A stretch of 64,000 bases of DNA from assembly GCA_905178155.1 (NCBI GenBank), contig CAJINV010000003.1:1-64000 (forward strand). The letters are read 5' to 3'. Below the pieces are notes generated by a model that was not told the origin of the DNA, searched no databases, and worked only from the letters and a program-made list of their open reading frames with translations. Shown here piece by piece: positions 34,656-47,300 of this stretch; the first letter of the stretch is position 1; every line of letters starts with the position of its first letter. The position numbers and the translations under genes were made by a program. The stretch comes from Amoebophrya sp. A120. Lineage: Eukaryota; Sar; Dinophyceae; Syndiniales; Amoebophryaceae.

Positions 34656-37600
34656 ATGGGTACCAGAGTCGCAGAGCGGTGGCCGTGGTGGTCGTTCCTG
34701 CGGACAGTAGTCCTGGTGTGGTTGTTCACTCCGGGGTGCTGTTTTAGTAGTACCTTTTATGTTGATGTCGGCCACGCAGCTTTCTTGACTCCCATCCAGG
34801 GGCTTCGCTTCTCAGTGGTCAAAAGGCACTCGAGCGCGAAGTCGGCGACCGTTATACACCAACCTCGCTCGTCGCGCCCGAAGCCGGCCCGGATTTATCG
34901 AGAGCAACCAGGAGTGGAGAACCAGATAGAGGAGAATACAGGGCCATCTTCCCGTGGCGAGCACGACGACATCACTCTGCAACATGCAATATTATCTGGA
35001 GTCACCGAGAAGGACGTCGATAAAGGTCGTGCACGAAAGAGCTACGCGCCTGTAAAAACTGCTGAGTCCGGTGCTGGTCCGCCGTTTCTGCAAGTGGACG
35101 TCGAAAGGGAAAGAATTGCACGGGACAAGATATCAGACGCGAGTGGACAAGAAGAAGAATTTCACAAGAAGCGGGAAATATTAGATTACGTACCTGTGGA
35201 ACTACAACAGACCGTACTAGAACTGAACAGAGCGCCCTTATCCGAGCCTGGCGAGGATGGCATAGGGGCCTCGGGCGTCGATGGTGGCTGTGTGCTCTGT
35301 CCCGAACTTGGCGTGGCCGGCCCCGTGCTGACCGTGATCGGGGTACTGCTCATAATCTCGGCCGCCATAGCCATGTGTCTCTACTGCGGTGGCGACGACG
35401 AGGCGAAGGTGCGGGCCATCTACAACGCGCGCGAACATCAACATCATCAACTACAACCCGGAGGTGCTGCTCATGGATACGGCTACGGTGGTAGCCCTGG
35501 TGGCCACGGGGGTCACGCGGACCACCAAACCTACGGGGCGGCAAGTACTACAACCGGTGCGCCGGGAAATAGATGGCGCCAAAACCACAACCAGCGCGAC
35601 AACGATATCACCAAGCTGAACGTGGAATTTACGGAGGCCGAGCAGGCGCTGCTGGCGGACGGATTCACGCCGAGATATGCGCGGATGCTGGCGGGTTTGG
35701 TCGCGGGCGACTTGCACGTGGACGATGAGCCGGTGCCGCCGCCGCAGGGCCACCGGGATCTCGCGGTCATGCAGCGGCTGCAGTTTGGCGGAATCGGCAA
35801 CGCCGGCGAGTTGCGCCAGCTCTTCGGGAAAAAGGTGCGGCAAAAGCGGGAAAACAAGTGGCGGGGCGTATCCTGATTAAAAACGTCCCCACACCAGAGT
35901 CAAGATGGGGATTTTGCAACACAAACCTAGGAGTTTTGGGAGTCACGCATGACAAGTTTCAGTCCGTAAGGTAGTGCAAGTTAGCAAGGAAAGCCGCACC
36001 ACAAATCGATTTGCCAATCCTGTTTACAGCATTACAAGTTCCCAAACACGATTGAAAATGCCTGTCATGGGGTTGCGCATCACAAATGTTCCTGTCGTGG
36101 CAAATCTGCATGGCAACTCTGGTGTGGGGACGTTTTTACTCAGGATAGGGCGCGCAACTGAATGACCCGGGGATGGGATACTGGGAGACCGTATCAAGTG
36201 TAAAAATGTCTGGGTCTGGAAGAATGAAACTTGTGATGCTGAACTTGGATTCCAAAAGAATCTGTATTGCATGAGCAGCAAAGAGAACGCAACTCGTGCT
36301 GAGCGGACGAGAGGGCATTTGTCATGCGGAATAAGCATCAAGAAGCCGTCAAAGAATCTGTGATGCTAGGGCATGCATCACCGACATCATGGCTTATGTA
36401 AAACGTGCATGACAAGTATCAGAATCTTCCCGACCCAGACCACATAGTTGCAATCCATAAACCGCATTGCGCGCGGACGGTTTTTCGCCGGAGGCCGCCA
36501 AAGGCGTCGCGCGGGGGATTGCGATGGGACGGGACCCGGAGTTTATCCTTCCGTCGCCGCAGTGGGGCCGGGACCTGGCCCTGTGGCACGAGAGATCCCT
36601 CGGAGGAGCCGAGTGTCTCGCGGAGGTCAAGGGGGCGTTTGCGCGTAAGAAACCGCCGAAGCGCGAGGACCTCGCCGTGAACACGATCCGCGGGGCAGTG
36701 GTCATAACCCCGACCTTCGAGGAGGCGCTGGCCGTGACCACCGCCCACGGGCTCTCGCCGGAGTATTCGAAGGTTTTGTCCGGCATTCTGTGTGTGACGA
36801 CAAGTACCAACACCGCTGCCGCGGCCCGGCCGCTGCCGCAGGCGACTTTACCAGTAGACCAGGAAGTGCTCGAGGCCCTGCGATTCGCGCCCGGCGATAC
36901 GGTCGGCGAGATGATGCGGTTTCTGTCGCCCCGCGTGCAGAAGAAGCGGCAGGCTTTGCATATGGGGGCGCAGGCAACAGTGTCAACGCAGGAGGCGGAG
37001 GCGACGTTGAAAGCCGCGGGGCTGTCGCCCTCGGTCGCGTCGCTGCTTGCGGTTAAACTCGCGCAGCCCGGGGAGGGGAAGAGGCAAATAGTAGAACAAA
37101 CCCAGGGGCTAATTGCGGCCGATAAGGACGCCCTGGCCGCCCTCGGCATTGGCGGCACGGAGACGGCGGCGGAGCTGCGGGGTGTGGTCGCCGCGAAGAC
37201 CGAAAAGCGGAAGAAGCTCGCCGAGGACCTGGGGAACCAGGCGGATTTATCCGCAACGGAGGCCGAGACGACGCTGAAAGCGGCGGGTATTTCTCCCTCT
37301 GTCGCGTCGCTCTTGGCCGTCAAACTCGCGAACCCCGGGGACTCCAAAAAGGCTCAAGTGGAAACACCGCACCTCACCGCGGCGGACCAGGACGCGCTTG
37401 CGGCCCTAGGGTTAAACGGCGCGGCCACCCACGCGGAAATGCGGGGCGTGCTGTTCGCAAAGACCGAGAAGCGGAAGAAGGTAGCGCGACACCAGGGAAA
37501 AATGGAACAGACGTTGAAGGAGGAGGGTTTGTCGCCCTCCGTCGCGTCGTTGCTCGCGGTTAAACTCGCGAACCCCGGGGCGAATCAGGTATTAGAAACG

Positions 37601-40600
37601 GAGGCGCTGAACGTGGCAGACCAGAACGCGTTGGCGGCTCTGGGACTCGGCGGGGCGGCGACCCACGCGGAGATGCAGGGCGCCCTGTTCGCGAAAGCGG
37701 AGACGAAGAAGAAGGTGGCCCAGGAACAGGGGAAAATGGAGGCGGCGCTGAAGGAGGAGGGAGTGTCGCCGGCGGCAGCGTCACTACTCGCTTTGCGGTT
37801 GGCGAACCCCGCCGAAGCGGCGGCCAAACTAGAGACCACCGACCTGGCGGAAACCGACCGGCAGGCGCTCGCCGCGCTCGGACTCGGCGGCACGGAAACC
37901 GCCGCGGAGCTAAAAGGCGCCCTGGCCGCAAAAACGAAAAAGAAGAAAAAGAAGAAGGTGGCACCAGTAGCCGCTGTGGTTCCTGAATTGCAGCCGGCTT
38001 GGCAGCCAGAGGTTACCGAAGTGGAAATCGCGTTGAAGGACGTTGGGTTGTCGGAGAAGTACCGAAAGCAGCTTGCCACGCAGATCGCGACGGCGAAAAT
38101 AGAGCCGGGCACTGCCATTGTCCGCCCGGAGGGGAAGGATCTTCGTATTTTGCGCGACCTGGGCTTCGGCGAGCACGAGACGGCATTGACGTTGAAATTA
38201 GCGCTTCAGCCACCGCCGGTGAAGAAGACGCCGAAGAGGAAAGTCAAAAAGAAGCAGGTCGCGGGCATAGGTCAACAACCGAGTGCAGCAATCCCGTCGC
38301 CGCCGGCGCCCGGGCAGGATGACGACGAAAACTTTGCGGGCGGGCCGGGCGGAAAAACCACGACGTCAAAGCATACCAAGGGTGGTGCAGCTCCGGGTGT
38401 AAAAAAGAAGAGAACCAAGTCGTTGGACCGGAGTGATTTGTCTAGCGAGGTTTCCAATAATTCCAGTTTGTCCTCCTCGAAGCGGCGCCCGAAGAAAGTC
38501 GTGAAGAAGGCTATCAAAGACAGCGCTGGCGTGACGACCGCGGAGGACGACACAGACGACTCAACGAAAGGCACGAAAAATAAGGCGAAGAAAGAAAAGC
38601 TAAAAAAGACTGCAAGCGGAAACAAACTTGTGGGCGACGGCGTTGTGTTGCAAGGAGCCGGTGATATCACAACCGAGGAAGATGAAGATAGCACAAGCAG
38701 CAAGAAGACGCCCAAGAAGAAAGACAAAGACAGCAAAAAGGCATCGAAAGACAAAGACAAACTTCGAGGACAAGAAGACGGAGATGACACTAGCGGCGGT
38801 GCGGGAGCGGATGTAAGGAAAAAGAAGAAGGACAAATCTGAAAAACAGCAGGAGAAAAAGAAACACGCAGCACCAGCTGAGAAGGCTGATTTGCAGCTGA
38901 ATCTGCAAGCGGACGTTGCCGACGACCCGGACGGAAAAACGCCGCAGGAAACCGCCGTGTCGAGCGCGCCACTCGTATTGAAGGCTCGCAAGAAGAGAAA
39001 AGACAAGGCGGAAAAAAACGAGCCCGTGCTAACTGCGGACAGCTACGGGCACGAGGCCCGCGCGGTCTTCGAGCAGGCCATCGTGTCCAAGGGTTTGACG
39101 CCCGCGTACGCGAAGAAGCTGGCCACCGCGCTGGCAAACCCCGACATCGACGAGACGGGGGTGGACCTGCCCGCCGCGGAGGGCGCCGATCTTGAAGTCT
39201 TGACGAATGTCATGGGCGGCGCCATCGGAACCACCACGGAGCACGCGCAGCTCGCGCGGGCGCAGTTCATCAAGGTCGCGGCGGCCCTGCCGCCGGAGGC
39301 ATTAGTCGAAATCGACACCGACCTGGAGTCGGCGCCGACGGAAGCGCCGGCTGGCGCGGAAGCGGAGGAGGAAGTCGCGGAGGAGGAGGACGCCGCGGTC
39401 GGTTCGGAGGAGGGCGGTATTGCTTCGGAGGTAGAAGAGCCCGGAACAATCCCTCCCTCGGGAGATCGTTCCTCGCCCCCGGGCGTAGAGGACGGGTCGG
39501 TTCCGGCGGCGATAAGTCCACCCGTAGCTGCCCCCGTCCGCGCTTCCGCGGCCGAGCGCTCGATGCTCGAGCAGCTTTCGCCCTCGCAGCTCGCAGAGAT
39601 AGAAAACCTAGAGAAAATGTATGCCGAGGCGGGCTTCTCTCCCGGCTACGCCAAGCAGGCGGCGATTCGGATCGTCACGCAAGACGCCGGCGTAATTCCG
39701 GACGACTGGACCGAAAGCGCGGATCCGATCACCGCTACCGAGAAAGACGAGCAGTTGGTGGCCGCCCTCGGGTTCAAACCAGACGCGGTGACTACGGCGC
39801 ATTCGAAAATGGACAAGTTCATGAAACAAACCGCCCAGGAGAAGAAGAAAGCGGATTTGGAAGCGGAAAAAAAACAGCTCGAGGAGAAGCGCGCCGCGCT
39901 GGACGCGCTCGCGCAGCCGGGGTGCTGCTGCCGGGGAAGCGCCGCGGCGGTGGCGGCTTTGGAGGAAATTGACGCGAGCCTGGTTTTGCTGGAAGCCGCC
40001 CGCGTGGCGCTCGAGGCCGCGATTGCCGAGACGGCCGAGGAGGTGAAACACACCGAAACAGCACAAGGTGCGACTCCCTCCGTGGAGAACGCAGTAAAAG
40101 CGGACGAGGCCAAGGCCGCGCTGGTGAAACAAGGCGTGGACGCCGCGGCCGCAGAGCAGCTTGCGGAAAAACTGGCCAACGCCGAGAACGTGGCGATCAA
40201 GCTGACCGACGAGGACCGCGCACAGCTCGCGCCCGTGCTTGGTAACAGCCCGGCGGGTCAGGAAGTTGCCGGAGTCGAGGATGTTGGCCAGCAGCACGCG
40301 GCTTCTTCACCTCAACTGGACTACGGGCAGTTGACGTCGCAGCTGATGAAAACGCAAGCCGACTGCTTCGTCCAGTCGCTGTCCCCGGAGGCCTTCGATT
40401 TCTACTGCGACGGCAAGCGGCTCGCGTCGTCCGCGCCCATGTCTGTCTGCCCATCGTCATCCGTCCCGGAGGGGGACGGTGGGCAGCACAACTACACGGG
40501 GGAAGGAATTCCGGTCTCCGAGCTCACGAGCACCGACTTCGCGAACTTCCAACCCACCTCCACCGTCGACGAGGTCATCCTGTCCGGCGCGGGGGCGGCA

Positions 40601-40690
40601 CTCTCGCCCCAGCAAAAACGCAAGGTCATGAAGGACAGAATACGCAAGCAGCACGAGGAACTTGTGTCCAGCACCAGCGAGACAAGGTAG
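34656..40690 (+). CDS. single-pass membrane protein with repeat-rich cytoplasmic tail, 1825 aa (downstream paralogue)
   Basis: Exons 34656-35868, 36153-36191 and 36465-40690 sum to 5478 nt (1825 aa). Both introns are introners. The N-terminus has a signal-like segment (residues ~10-33, WWSFLRTVVLVWLFTPGCC). The ectodomain is only ~190 residues and unrelated to the Cys-rich one of the upstream paralogue. The membrane helix lies at ~222-244 (GPVLTVIGVLLIISAAIAMC). The tail aligns with the upstream gene (QALLADGFTPRYARMLAG, DPGMGYWET, ALRADGFSPEAAKG). It adds a tandem expansion at ~37000-37900 of about five units, xLKxxGxSPSVASLLAVKLA then DxxALAALGLxGxxTxAE(L/M). Then come a very Lys/Ser/Asp-rich segment (~38200-39010) and a helical region with a possible coiled coil (KKKADLEAEKKQLEEKRAAL). 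Function unknown. Confidence 0.75.
35869..36147 (+). mobile_element. introner, family B
   Basis: 279 bp, starting TATCCTGATTAAAAACGTCC and ending ggacgtttttactcaggata. Perfect target repeat gggcg. Removal joins NKWRG to AQLNDPGMGYW. The upstream paralogue reads NKLKGAAMKDPGLGYW without a break. Confidence 0.95.
36192..36459 (+). mobile_element. introner, family A
   Basis: 268 bp, starting TATCAAGTGTAAAAATGTCT and ending gaccacatagttgcaatccata. The flanks are gaccg and aaccg (4 of 5). It follows a 39-nt exon. The upstream paralogue has no intron here (GYWETLLRADGFSP). Confidence 0.92.
37021..37920 (+). repeat. in-gene tandem expansion of a ~60-80-residue protein repeat
   Basis: Within the downstream paralogue the phrase GLSPSVASLLAVKLA and its variants (GISPSVASLLAVKLA, GVSPAAASLLALRLA) recurs about five times. 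Each is followed by a DxxALAALGLGG block. DNA similarity among the units is high, suggesting recent unit duplication. The upstream paralogue keeps only one or two such units. Confidence 0.8.
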
Positions 40691-41466
40691 TAAAAGTAGA
40701 AAAACGCGAGTTGTTTTTGATGTGCGATGAAGAGAAAAGTACGACGAACTACGTCGAAGGTGCAGCGAATAGGTAGTACGGGCTGTAGCTGCGGTGGTCT
40801 TACTTTTGTCAACACTGCATTTTTATAACTAGAACTACTATACTCGAGAAGCGACGGTATGTGTTACTTCTCAATGTAAGTTTTGTACAACTGAAAACAT
40901 GCACTCGAATACCCATCTATGAGTTGAGAACGCCAGCGGTATGCGTTCGACTGATCATGAGACGTAAGCTACTCCAAGTACGTATTTGTGCCCATCCCAG
41001 TCTTTTTCTGTGGATGCACCTGTGTGTTCATGTTTGTCGGAGTTTCTGTACGCTTTTGGCACTCCTGATACGCAGATCCGTTTTTTTTTTCTTTAGTACC
41101 TGCTTGCTGAGCCAGATCCCGTGTAGGCTGGTATAAAGTTAGAACTTATGATGTCAAAACGACATTAAGATCATCAAAAGCCTTTGTCTTGTTTTTTCAC
41201 GGTACTATCTCTTGAGCTCGGTGAAATTTTGAATCTCTTGACGGGGTGAGCTCGGTGAAATTTTGAATCTCATCTACTCTTTTCAAAGCCTTGCGCAGCC
41301 GGATCTTGCATTTTTCTACAATACCGAGTGCAGTTCCGAATCGGTCAGTATCGTCTCTTGTTTGTTTCTGCGTAGAGAGGTAGAGGACAGCACACGTGCG
41401 AAGGTCATTGTGCGAGAAGTGGTACTACAACAGGTATAGTGGTAGAGGCAAGGAAAGCGTGGTCAT
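40691..41466. other. intergenic with a short direct repeat
   Basis: A 25-bp phrase starting tgagctcggtgaaattttg occurs at 41213-41237 and 41247-41271. No gene or RNA is recognised. Confidence 0.6.
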
Positions 41467-43517
41467 ATGCAGGCACAGTCGCGAGCTTGGACCGCCCTGG
41501 GCGAAGTCGAGTGTACGGACGGCGTGCGGTACGCTACGATTAACGGTGTACCGTACGAGGACCTCAGCACTATCGACATGGAGCAGTACGAGTGGGGAAA
41601 ATCCGTCTCTGCTCCCACCACCGGAGGCGTGCGGTATGATCCGCCTACCACTTGGAACCCGTACCTGGAAAACGACCTTTTTTACCACATCCGGCGGCAG
41701 GGACCCGGGACGGATCCGGGGGACGACGGCTGGTTGCATCCGTTCCACGACATACCAGCTCGTGGAGAGTTCAGGTTTCAGAATTATATTTTTGCAACGA
41801 TGCTTCTACATCACTTCATCTTCGCGTTGTATGATAAAAAAACTGCTGCCTGAATCTTACAAATCTTCTCATATGGTTACACACACAGGACGAACCCGCC
41901 ATCCGCTTTCGCGGACACTGTGGAAACCGGATTCGACGACGCTTTTAAAACCCTGAGGATTCGGTATCCAGTGCAAAAATTTCTGGGTCTGGAAGAATGC
42001 AACTTGTCATGCTAAATCTGAATCATGCAAAAATCTGTGTTGCATGATTAGACGAGGTCCCAGGATCAGGTAGACGAGGTCCCAGACCGAAGTGGTAGGC
42101 GCTTAGGGTGAACTATGTATGTAGCGCTTAGGGCCCTTCCGTACGGCCAATTTGTATGTCCCGCAACGGGGTTCGCCTAAGTCGGTCATTTGTATGCAAG
42201 GCGTTGGGTTACCCGGTCGGCAGAGCCGATCCACAACGAACGAACGATGATTCCCAAAAGTCGTCCGGTTTTGACCAAGTCGGGAGGGAGTCTCTTATGC
42301 AGGATAGGCATGATAGAGATCGTACAGAATCTGTCATGCTTGGCCCTGCATTCCAGACCTCATGCGTCATGGAAAAGCTCCATGACAAATCGCGCACTCT
42401 TCCAGACCCAGACATATTTGCATTTGATATTCGGCGCCTGTATGCGATGCAGAACAGACACTGCTCGTCGCGGAGCCTCTGGCCGCGGCGTGTCTATAAA
42501 AAATTCTCTGCAATGATAAATTAATAGTGATGTATGAACATTGGTTTTGGTAGACTTCAGTTCGCCACCATATGGTTTTTCTTTTTTCGTGATGCAGTTG
42601 TGAGGACATCTACGCCAGCACCTTTCTGTGTCACAGTCGTGCTGAGATGCTGCGCCGAATTCAGCTGTGGGAGTCGTGGAAGCGCCGTTTAGCTGATCTC
42701 TTGTGGAAGTGCAGAAAATACGCATTGCAAAGTTTCGATTGATATCGCATCGGGATGAAAAATGTGTTGGTTTTTTTTCCACCGTGAAAAATTGCAATTG
42801 GCTTTCTAAGTAAGCAGTACTTAGAACTAGAAGTTGTGCGGCCTTGTTTCGGCCAAGAAAGGTACTAATGGAAATCTGAATGTTGAATACTTACGGCAAA
42901 AATGAAATAGTGGATGCGATACTACTTTGACTTTTTCAGACGATAAAAAGCAGCGAATGGCTTTGGCAGGGAGCACGTACAACAACGAGACGCAAGAACA
43001 TGAACACGGGGACGACCTCCGGGAAGATGTTCCTTTGTGTCGCTACCCGCTCGTGGCCTTGTTGCTCCGGAGGCTGCAGACCAGTGCGGTTCAAGAAAAC
43101 CTAAGCGCTTTGGAGGCGCTGATCGGATTCGCGTTCGCGTGCGCGGAATTGCAAATGGTGGACGAGTTTGAATGCGAAAAAGCGCTGCGAACCTTGTCGG
43201 CGCGGGGGTACATGTATGAAGTGCAAAAGCCTCGTACTAGTATAAATTGCATTACAAATTTCCATGCCATGAGAGATGAAATTGGTAAATGCTGTTTTAG
43301 CTAAGGAAGGCGATATGTCATGCATGTCTGCAATTATTACGAGAGCGATACTTTTGCAGTGCATAACATGTCTGCGGAGGAGTCTGCAAAGTGGGAGCAG
43401 CAGCGCGAAGCCCTGCAGCTGCAACGGTTGCAGGATCTGTCCGAAATCTACGACGAGTTACCACCTATTTTGCACGGTGCTGCAAGAGGTACAACACTGG
43501 AGAGGCAGGAGGACTGA
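41467..43517 (+). CDS. hypothetical protein, 286 aa, two introners and two GT-AG introns
   Basis: Exons 41467-41774, 41889-41964, 42435-42489, 42940-43214 and 43371-43517 sum to 861 nt (286 aa). Introns 1 and 3 are GT-AG; 2 and 4 are introners of families A and D. The N-terminus (MQAQSRAWTALGEVECTDGV) could be a mitochondrial presequence but this is not clear. The middle contains TWNPYLENDLFYHIRRQ and later a helical region (YPLVALLLRRLQTSAVQENL). The C-terminus is Glu/Gln-rich (AEESAKWEQQREALQLQRLQ), probably helical. I recognise no family. Its clean mixture of both intron types makes it a good splicing test case. Confidence 0.65.
41965..42429 (+). mobile_element. introner, family A, with a nested insertion
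   Basis: 465 bp, starting TATCCAGTGCAAAAATTTCT and ending gacatatttgcatttgata. Perfect target repeat ttcgg. Compared with the copy at 32728-32988 it carries about 198 extra bases (42049-42246), flanked by atgat on both sides (42044-42048 and 42247-42251). The insert holds a 15-base direct repeat (tagacgaggtcccag at 42049 and 42071). Confidence 0.92.
43215..43365 (+). mobile_element. introner, family D
   Basis: 151 bp, starting TATGAAGTGCAAAAGCCTCG then tactagtataaattgc, and ending cgatacttttgcagtgcata. Perfect target repeat acatg. Removal joins SARGYM to SAEESAK in frame. Confidence 0.92.
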
Positions 43518-44395
43518 GTTGACGAAAATCTCCTGCGTCACCTTGTTTTTAAACTGCGAAAAAAGAACTGCTCTCAACATCTCGACTACTTATTAACAAA
43601 TACTATTGTTCTTTACTGATACTGTTCTTCCAAACGTAATAGAGAGATATGTGGAACAATAATATCCCGCGCCGTTGTGCCTTCTCCACGGCGGTGCGAG
43701 CCCCAAGGATATTTACTATTCCGGCCCTCTAATACCGAAAAGAAAATGAAACAGCAGATATTTTCCGGCTCTTCTATTTTCCGGTTCTTTTGCCGGCGTC
43801 AAAGCCAAGAAAAAAAGGGAAAACAAAATGACAAGATCTTTTATTGATGAATTTCTCGGCTCTGCTAGCTGCAAAGAATCGACACAGTTTTTACCGACTC
43901 GACAAGGTTGCTGCGCGTTTGCAGTGAAGCCCGACCACGCAAGACCAGAGATGTTTTTGGCCCGCAGTCAACGGCAGAAGAAAATGATCCAGCCGCGTTA
44001 TGTTTTTTTGCCGACCTCTGCTTTCTTTCAATCGCACATCGCCTTCGTTTCCGAGGCAGGAGCAAGATCATAGCGGCTGTTTTTTTTCCGATTCAGAAGT
44101 AATGCCCACTGCGTCTTTTCACTGCTGAAAGCAGCTTTGTCAAAGCAAAAATCAAAACCGTTCATCTCTGCATAGATCTTCGAGCACGTCGTTCTGACAG
44201 CGTTAGCAAGGTCCTTGTTCACTGGATCATTTTTCTCTGCGGTGTTGCAGCCGTGTCGGGTAGTGAAGTTGTCTTGATGTCTTGTTCGTCCCTCGACAAT
44301 TTACCACATTACTGCAGTTAGGAGTTACAGTTAGTAAAGAGAAAGACGTTGCAGCAAAATACAATAAGACAGCACCTCCACAACCAGCGGTGAAG
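43518..44395. other. intergenic, nothing recognised
   Basis: T-rich and pyrimidine-rich DNA with short frames only. The repeated phrase ttttccgg(c/t)tctt occurs twice near 43762-43790. Confidence 0.4.
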
Positions 44396-47300
44396 ATGTT
44401 GCGTCACAGTTTCTTCTTCGGAGGACTCTCCGCGGTGGTTTCCTCAGCCTCGTTTGTCTGGGGCTATAAACACAAGAAACGGAGCGCGTACGCAGCGAAT
44501 GCCGGAACAGATCAGCCGCCCATGCCGGGTGGAGCAGCGGACGGCCTGCAACGGCCGTTGCTCCTGCAAGAAGGTGGCGAGCTACAAGGTTCAGCAGCCG
44601 CGATGCAGCTGCCACAAGCCGCCGCGAGTTCTAGCAGCGACACCGCAACAGGCGTGCGAACGCTGATCCGCCAAGTGCCCGGCGGCGCCTCTTTGTCCTC
44701 CGGCGCCGTGGCGATTCCGCGCGGTAAGCTGCCAATTGCAGTGTCCACCACGACGGGACAAGGTTCGCAACTCCTTGCGCCGAGCGCGTTGCCCGGAGCG
44801 GCGCAGCCCTTTTTGAGTCAACCTAGTACCGTGGTGGCGCCGCAGACCTTGCTTCCCGAGGCAGAGGACCACGACCTGGCCAGCCTCGTCGACCACTACC
44901 GCGATCAGCTCCGCAAGAAACCGAAAAACGCTCCGGAGGCGGAAGCTGCCGGGGATCTGGAAACCGGCAACGCGTCTGGACCACTCCGGCGGCGGCGACG
45001 GAACAATGCTGCAGCGGCCGGGAGCGCGTCGCCCACTTCCTCTGAGACCGCCGCATTGACGAGCCACCAGCAGTTGGCCCCGCAGCAGAGCGAATATACC
45101 ACCGTGATGAGCTACACAGGCGACGGGCAACAAGGGAACGCAGCATCCAGCACCAGCGCAAACCCAGTCGCGCCGAACACGCAGCAATGTGGTGCCATGG
45201 CTCACGTGCGCAGAAGGTCCGGCGACCTCTCCATGGCGGCACTGAGGTTTAGCTTGGAGGAATCGACTCGCGACGCCTACATCGGAGTATCTGCCAGGTA
45301 TAGGTTTTGTTCTTGATTTTACTCTAGATATTTTACAACCACGACCAGAATCTTCAGGGGCGCATTGAATTTTTTTTCATGCACGTTTTGTTTGATGATA
45401 CTCGTCCATCTACGGACACTGCGGCTGCACCTCCACCCACTCTCGTCTCTGTTCGGGCCTACAAGTAGCTGATGTGAAAAAAATGTAGGGAGAAAGTGCG
45501 ACGGATTGGAGCGTTCTTGCGAAACGACATCATGAACGGGAAGATCGTGGCCACTATGAGCACCCTGGCGTTGGGACACATTATGGCGTCGCTTGTGGAG
45601 CCGGAGCTGCAAGAGAAGCCTGTAGTCGGGTCGCTAATCAACCTCGGGTTCTCCATCCCCTTCTATTTCGTCTTCTGGCTCGGCGACATGTGGGTAAGCT
45701 GGTTGTAGGACCTGTGCGGGATTCTTTATTGCGCTTGTTTTTTCTATCTTTCGATTTGATGTTGTTTCAACTCTTTTTGCATGATGTCAGAGGTAACGTA
45801 TTTATCTTGCGTCGACGAGTACAGTGATGGGGTTATCTTTATGGTTATCTGATCTTTTGTTTTCTTTGGACTGATTCCGTCTCTGTAACCATAACCTGTG
45901 TGTTGTTATGTCTGGTACGATATCGGAAACCTTGAGACAGTAAAAACACGTATACGTCGAAAACTTTCAACCCAGAACACGTGGGGCACGCCGAAGTTGC
46001 AGACGCTGAAGAGATATCAAATGCAAATATGTTAGGGTCTGGTAAGGTTGAACCTGTATTGCGTGTTTCGCATTCCTACAAAATCTGTATTGCATAAGCA
46101 GCAAATAAAGCACGAGTACCACACTTTCGTCATGTAAGAACGCAGTTTGTAATGCGTCCTGCGCATGACAGAACGTTTGAAAATTTTGTCATGCTGCGCC
46201 GCACTTAAAGTCACACTCAATCATGGCCATTCAGCATAACAAGTTTCCAGCCCCAGACATATTTGCAATGCATAATAGAAAGTACGGCGAGCTCGAAGCG
46301 AAGGTGGGGGAACTGAAGGTCGTGCGTATCAAATGCAAAAATGTCTGGGTCTGGAAGAATTCATGTTTGTCATGCTTGTCTGGCATGACTCTTAAATCTG
46401 TCATGCACGTTACCCAAGAGCTCCGTTTTTCTGTGATGCAGAAGCGCAGATTGTCATGCAGAATAGGCAACACCGAGGAGCTCAGAAACTCAAACTTGTC
46501 ATGCTGAGCCAGCATTTGTAGCCTTATTATGAGACGCCCCCTAGCATCACAAGTTTCCAGACCCAGACACTTTTACATTTGATAGTGCGTGACAATCTGC
46601 GAAAGTGGCGCAACAACGTCGAGTGGATCGCCCGGGGGGAGCGGTACGGCCTGTACGATGACGGAGCGAACGACATTACGGTATAGGTCGGGTTTAGTTT
46701 TTTCTTTTTACTATCGACTTGATAGTACTACTAGTAGATATAGCCAGCGGATGAACCTCGGTCTCGATCCCAAAACTTTTTCGTGCACTACCCTACGAGG
46801 AAATGATGTTGTTCCAGTTGATCATAGGATAAATAAAGAAATGATGATGTTGTTCCAGTTGATCATAGACAAAACTCAACTGCACACCCAGGTACAGCAG
46901 AGCATGGCGGAGTTGTTTGAAAAGTCGTTTCCGGCACCGGACGCCGCCTCGTCCTTCATGGCTTCGACGCAGTCCTCCGTGCCCGCCATGCCCTCCACAC
47001 AGCCGCTGCAGGCGGGCATTGCCGCCTACGCCGCCGCCGCCAAGGGCTTCCCGCACAAGGACGCGAAGGGCAACTGGATTCCCAACGAGTTCAGCGGACA
47101 AGGGCTGGACCCCAGTCGCGAGTCCTGGTTCAAATCGCTGGGGGAGCACACAAAAACGGAACTCCGCACGTATAACCTGCTCAGGTGTTACAATCTCAAA
47201 CGTTGCAATAGAATGATCTGGAGTTTGTGTTGCAAGAAGTGCATTATCTAGCCGAAACTCTCATAGGATTGCGCATGACAAGTTTCGGAGCTCCGAACCG

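Noticed and set aside
37021-37920. In-gene repeats considered as an assembly duplication
   Set aside because: Units differ from each other by many substitutions and keep frame, so they are genuine diverged repeats.
43640-43740. Possible tRNA-like fold in the GC-richer patch after 43517
   Set aside because: No recognisable D-loop, anticodon or T-loop consensus could be laid out.
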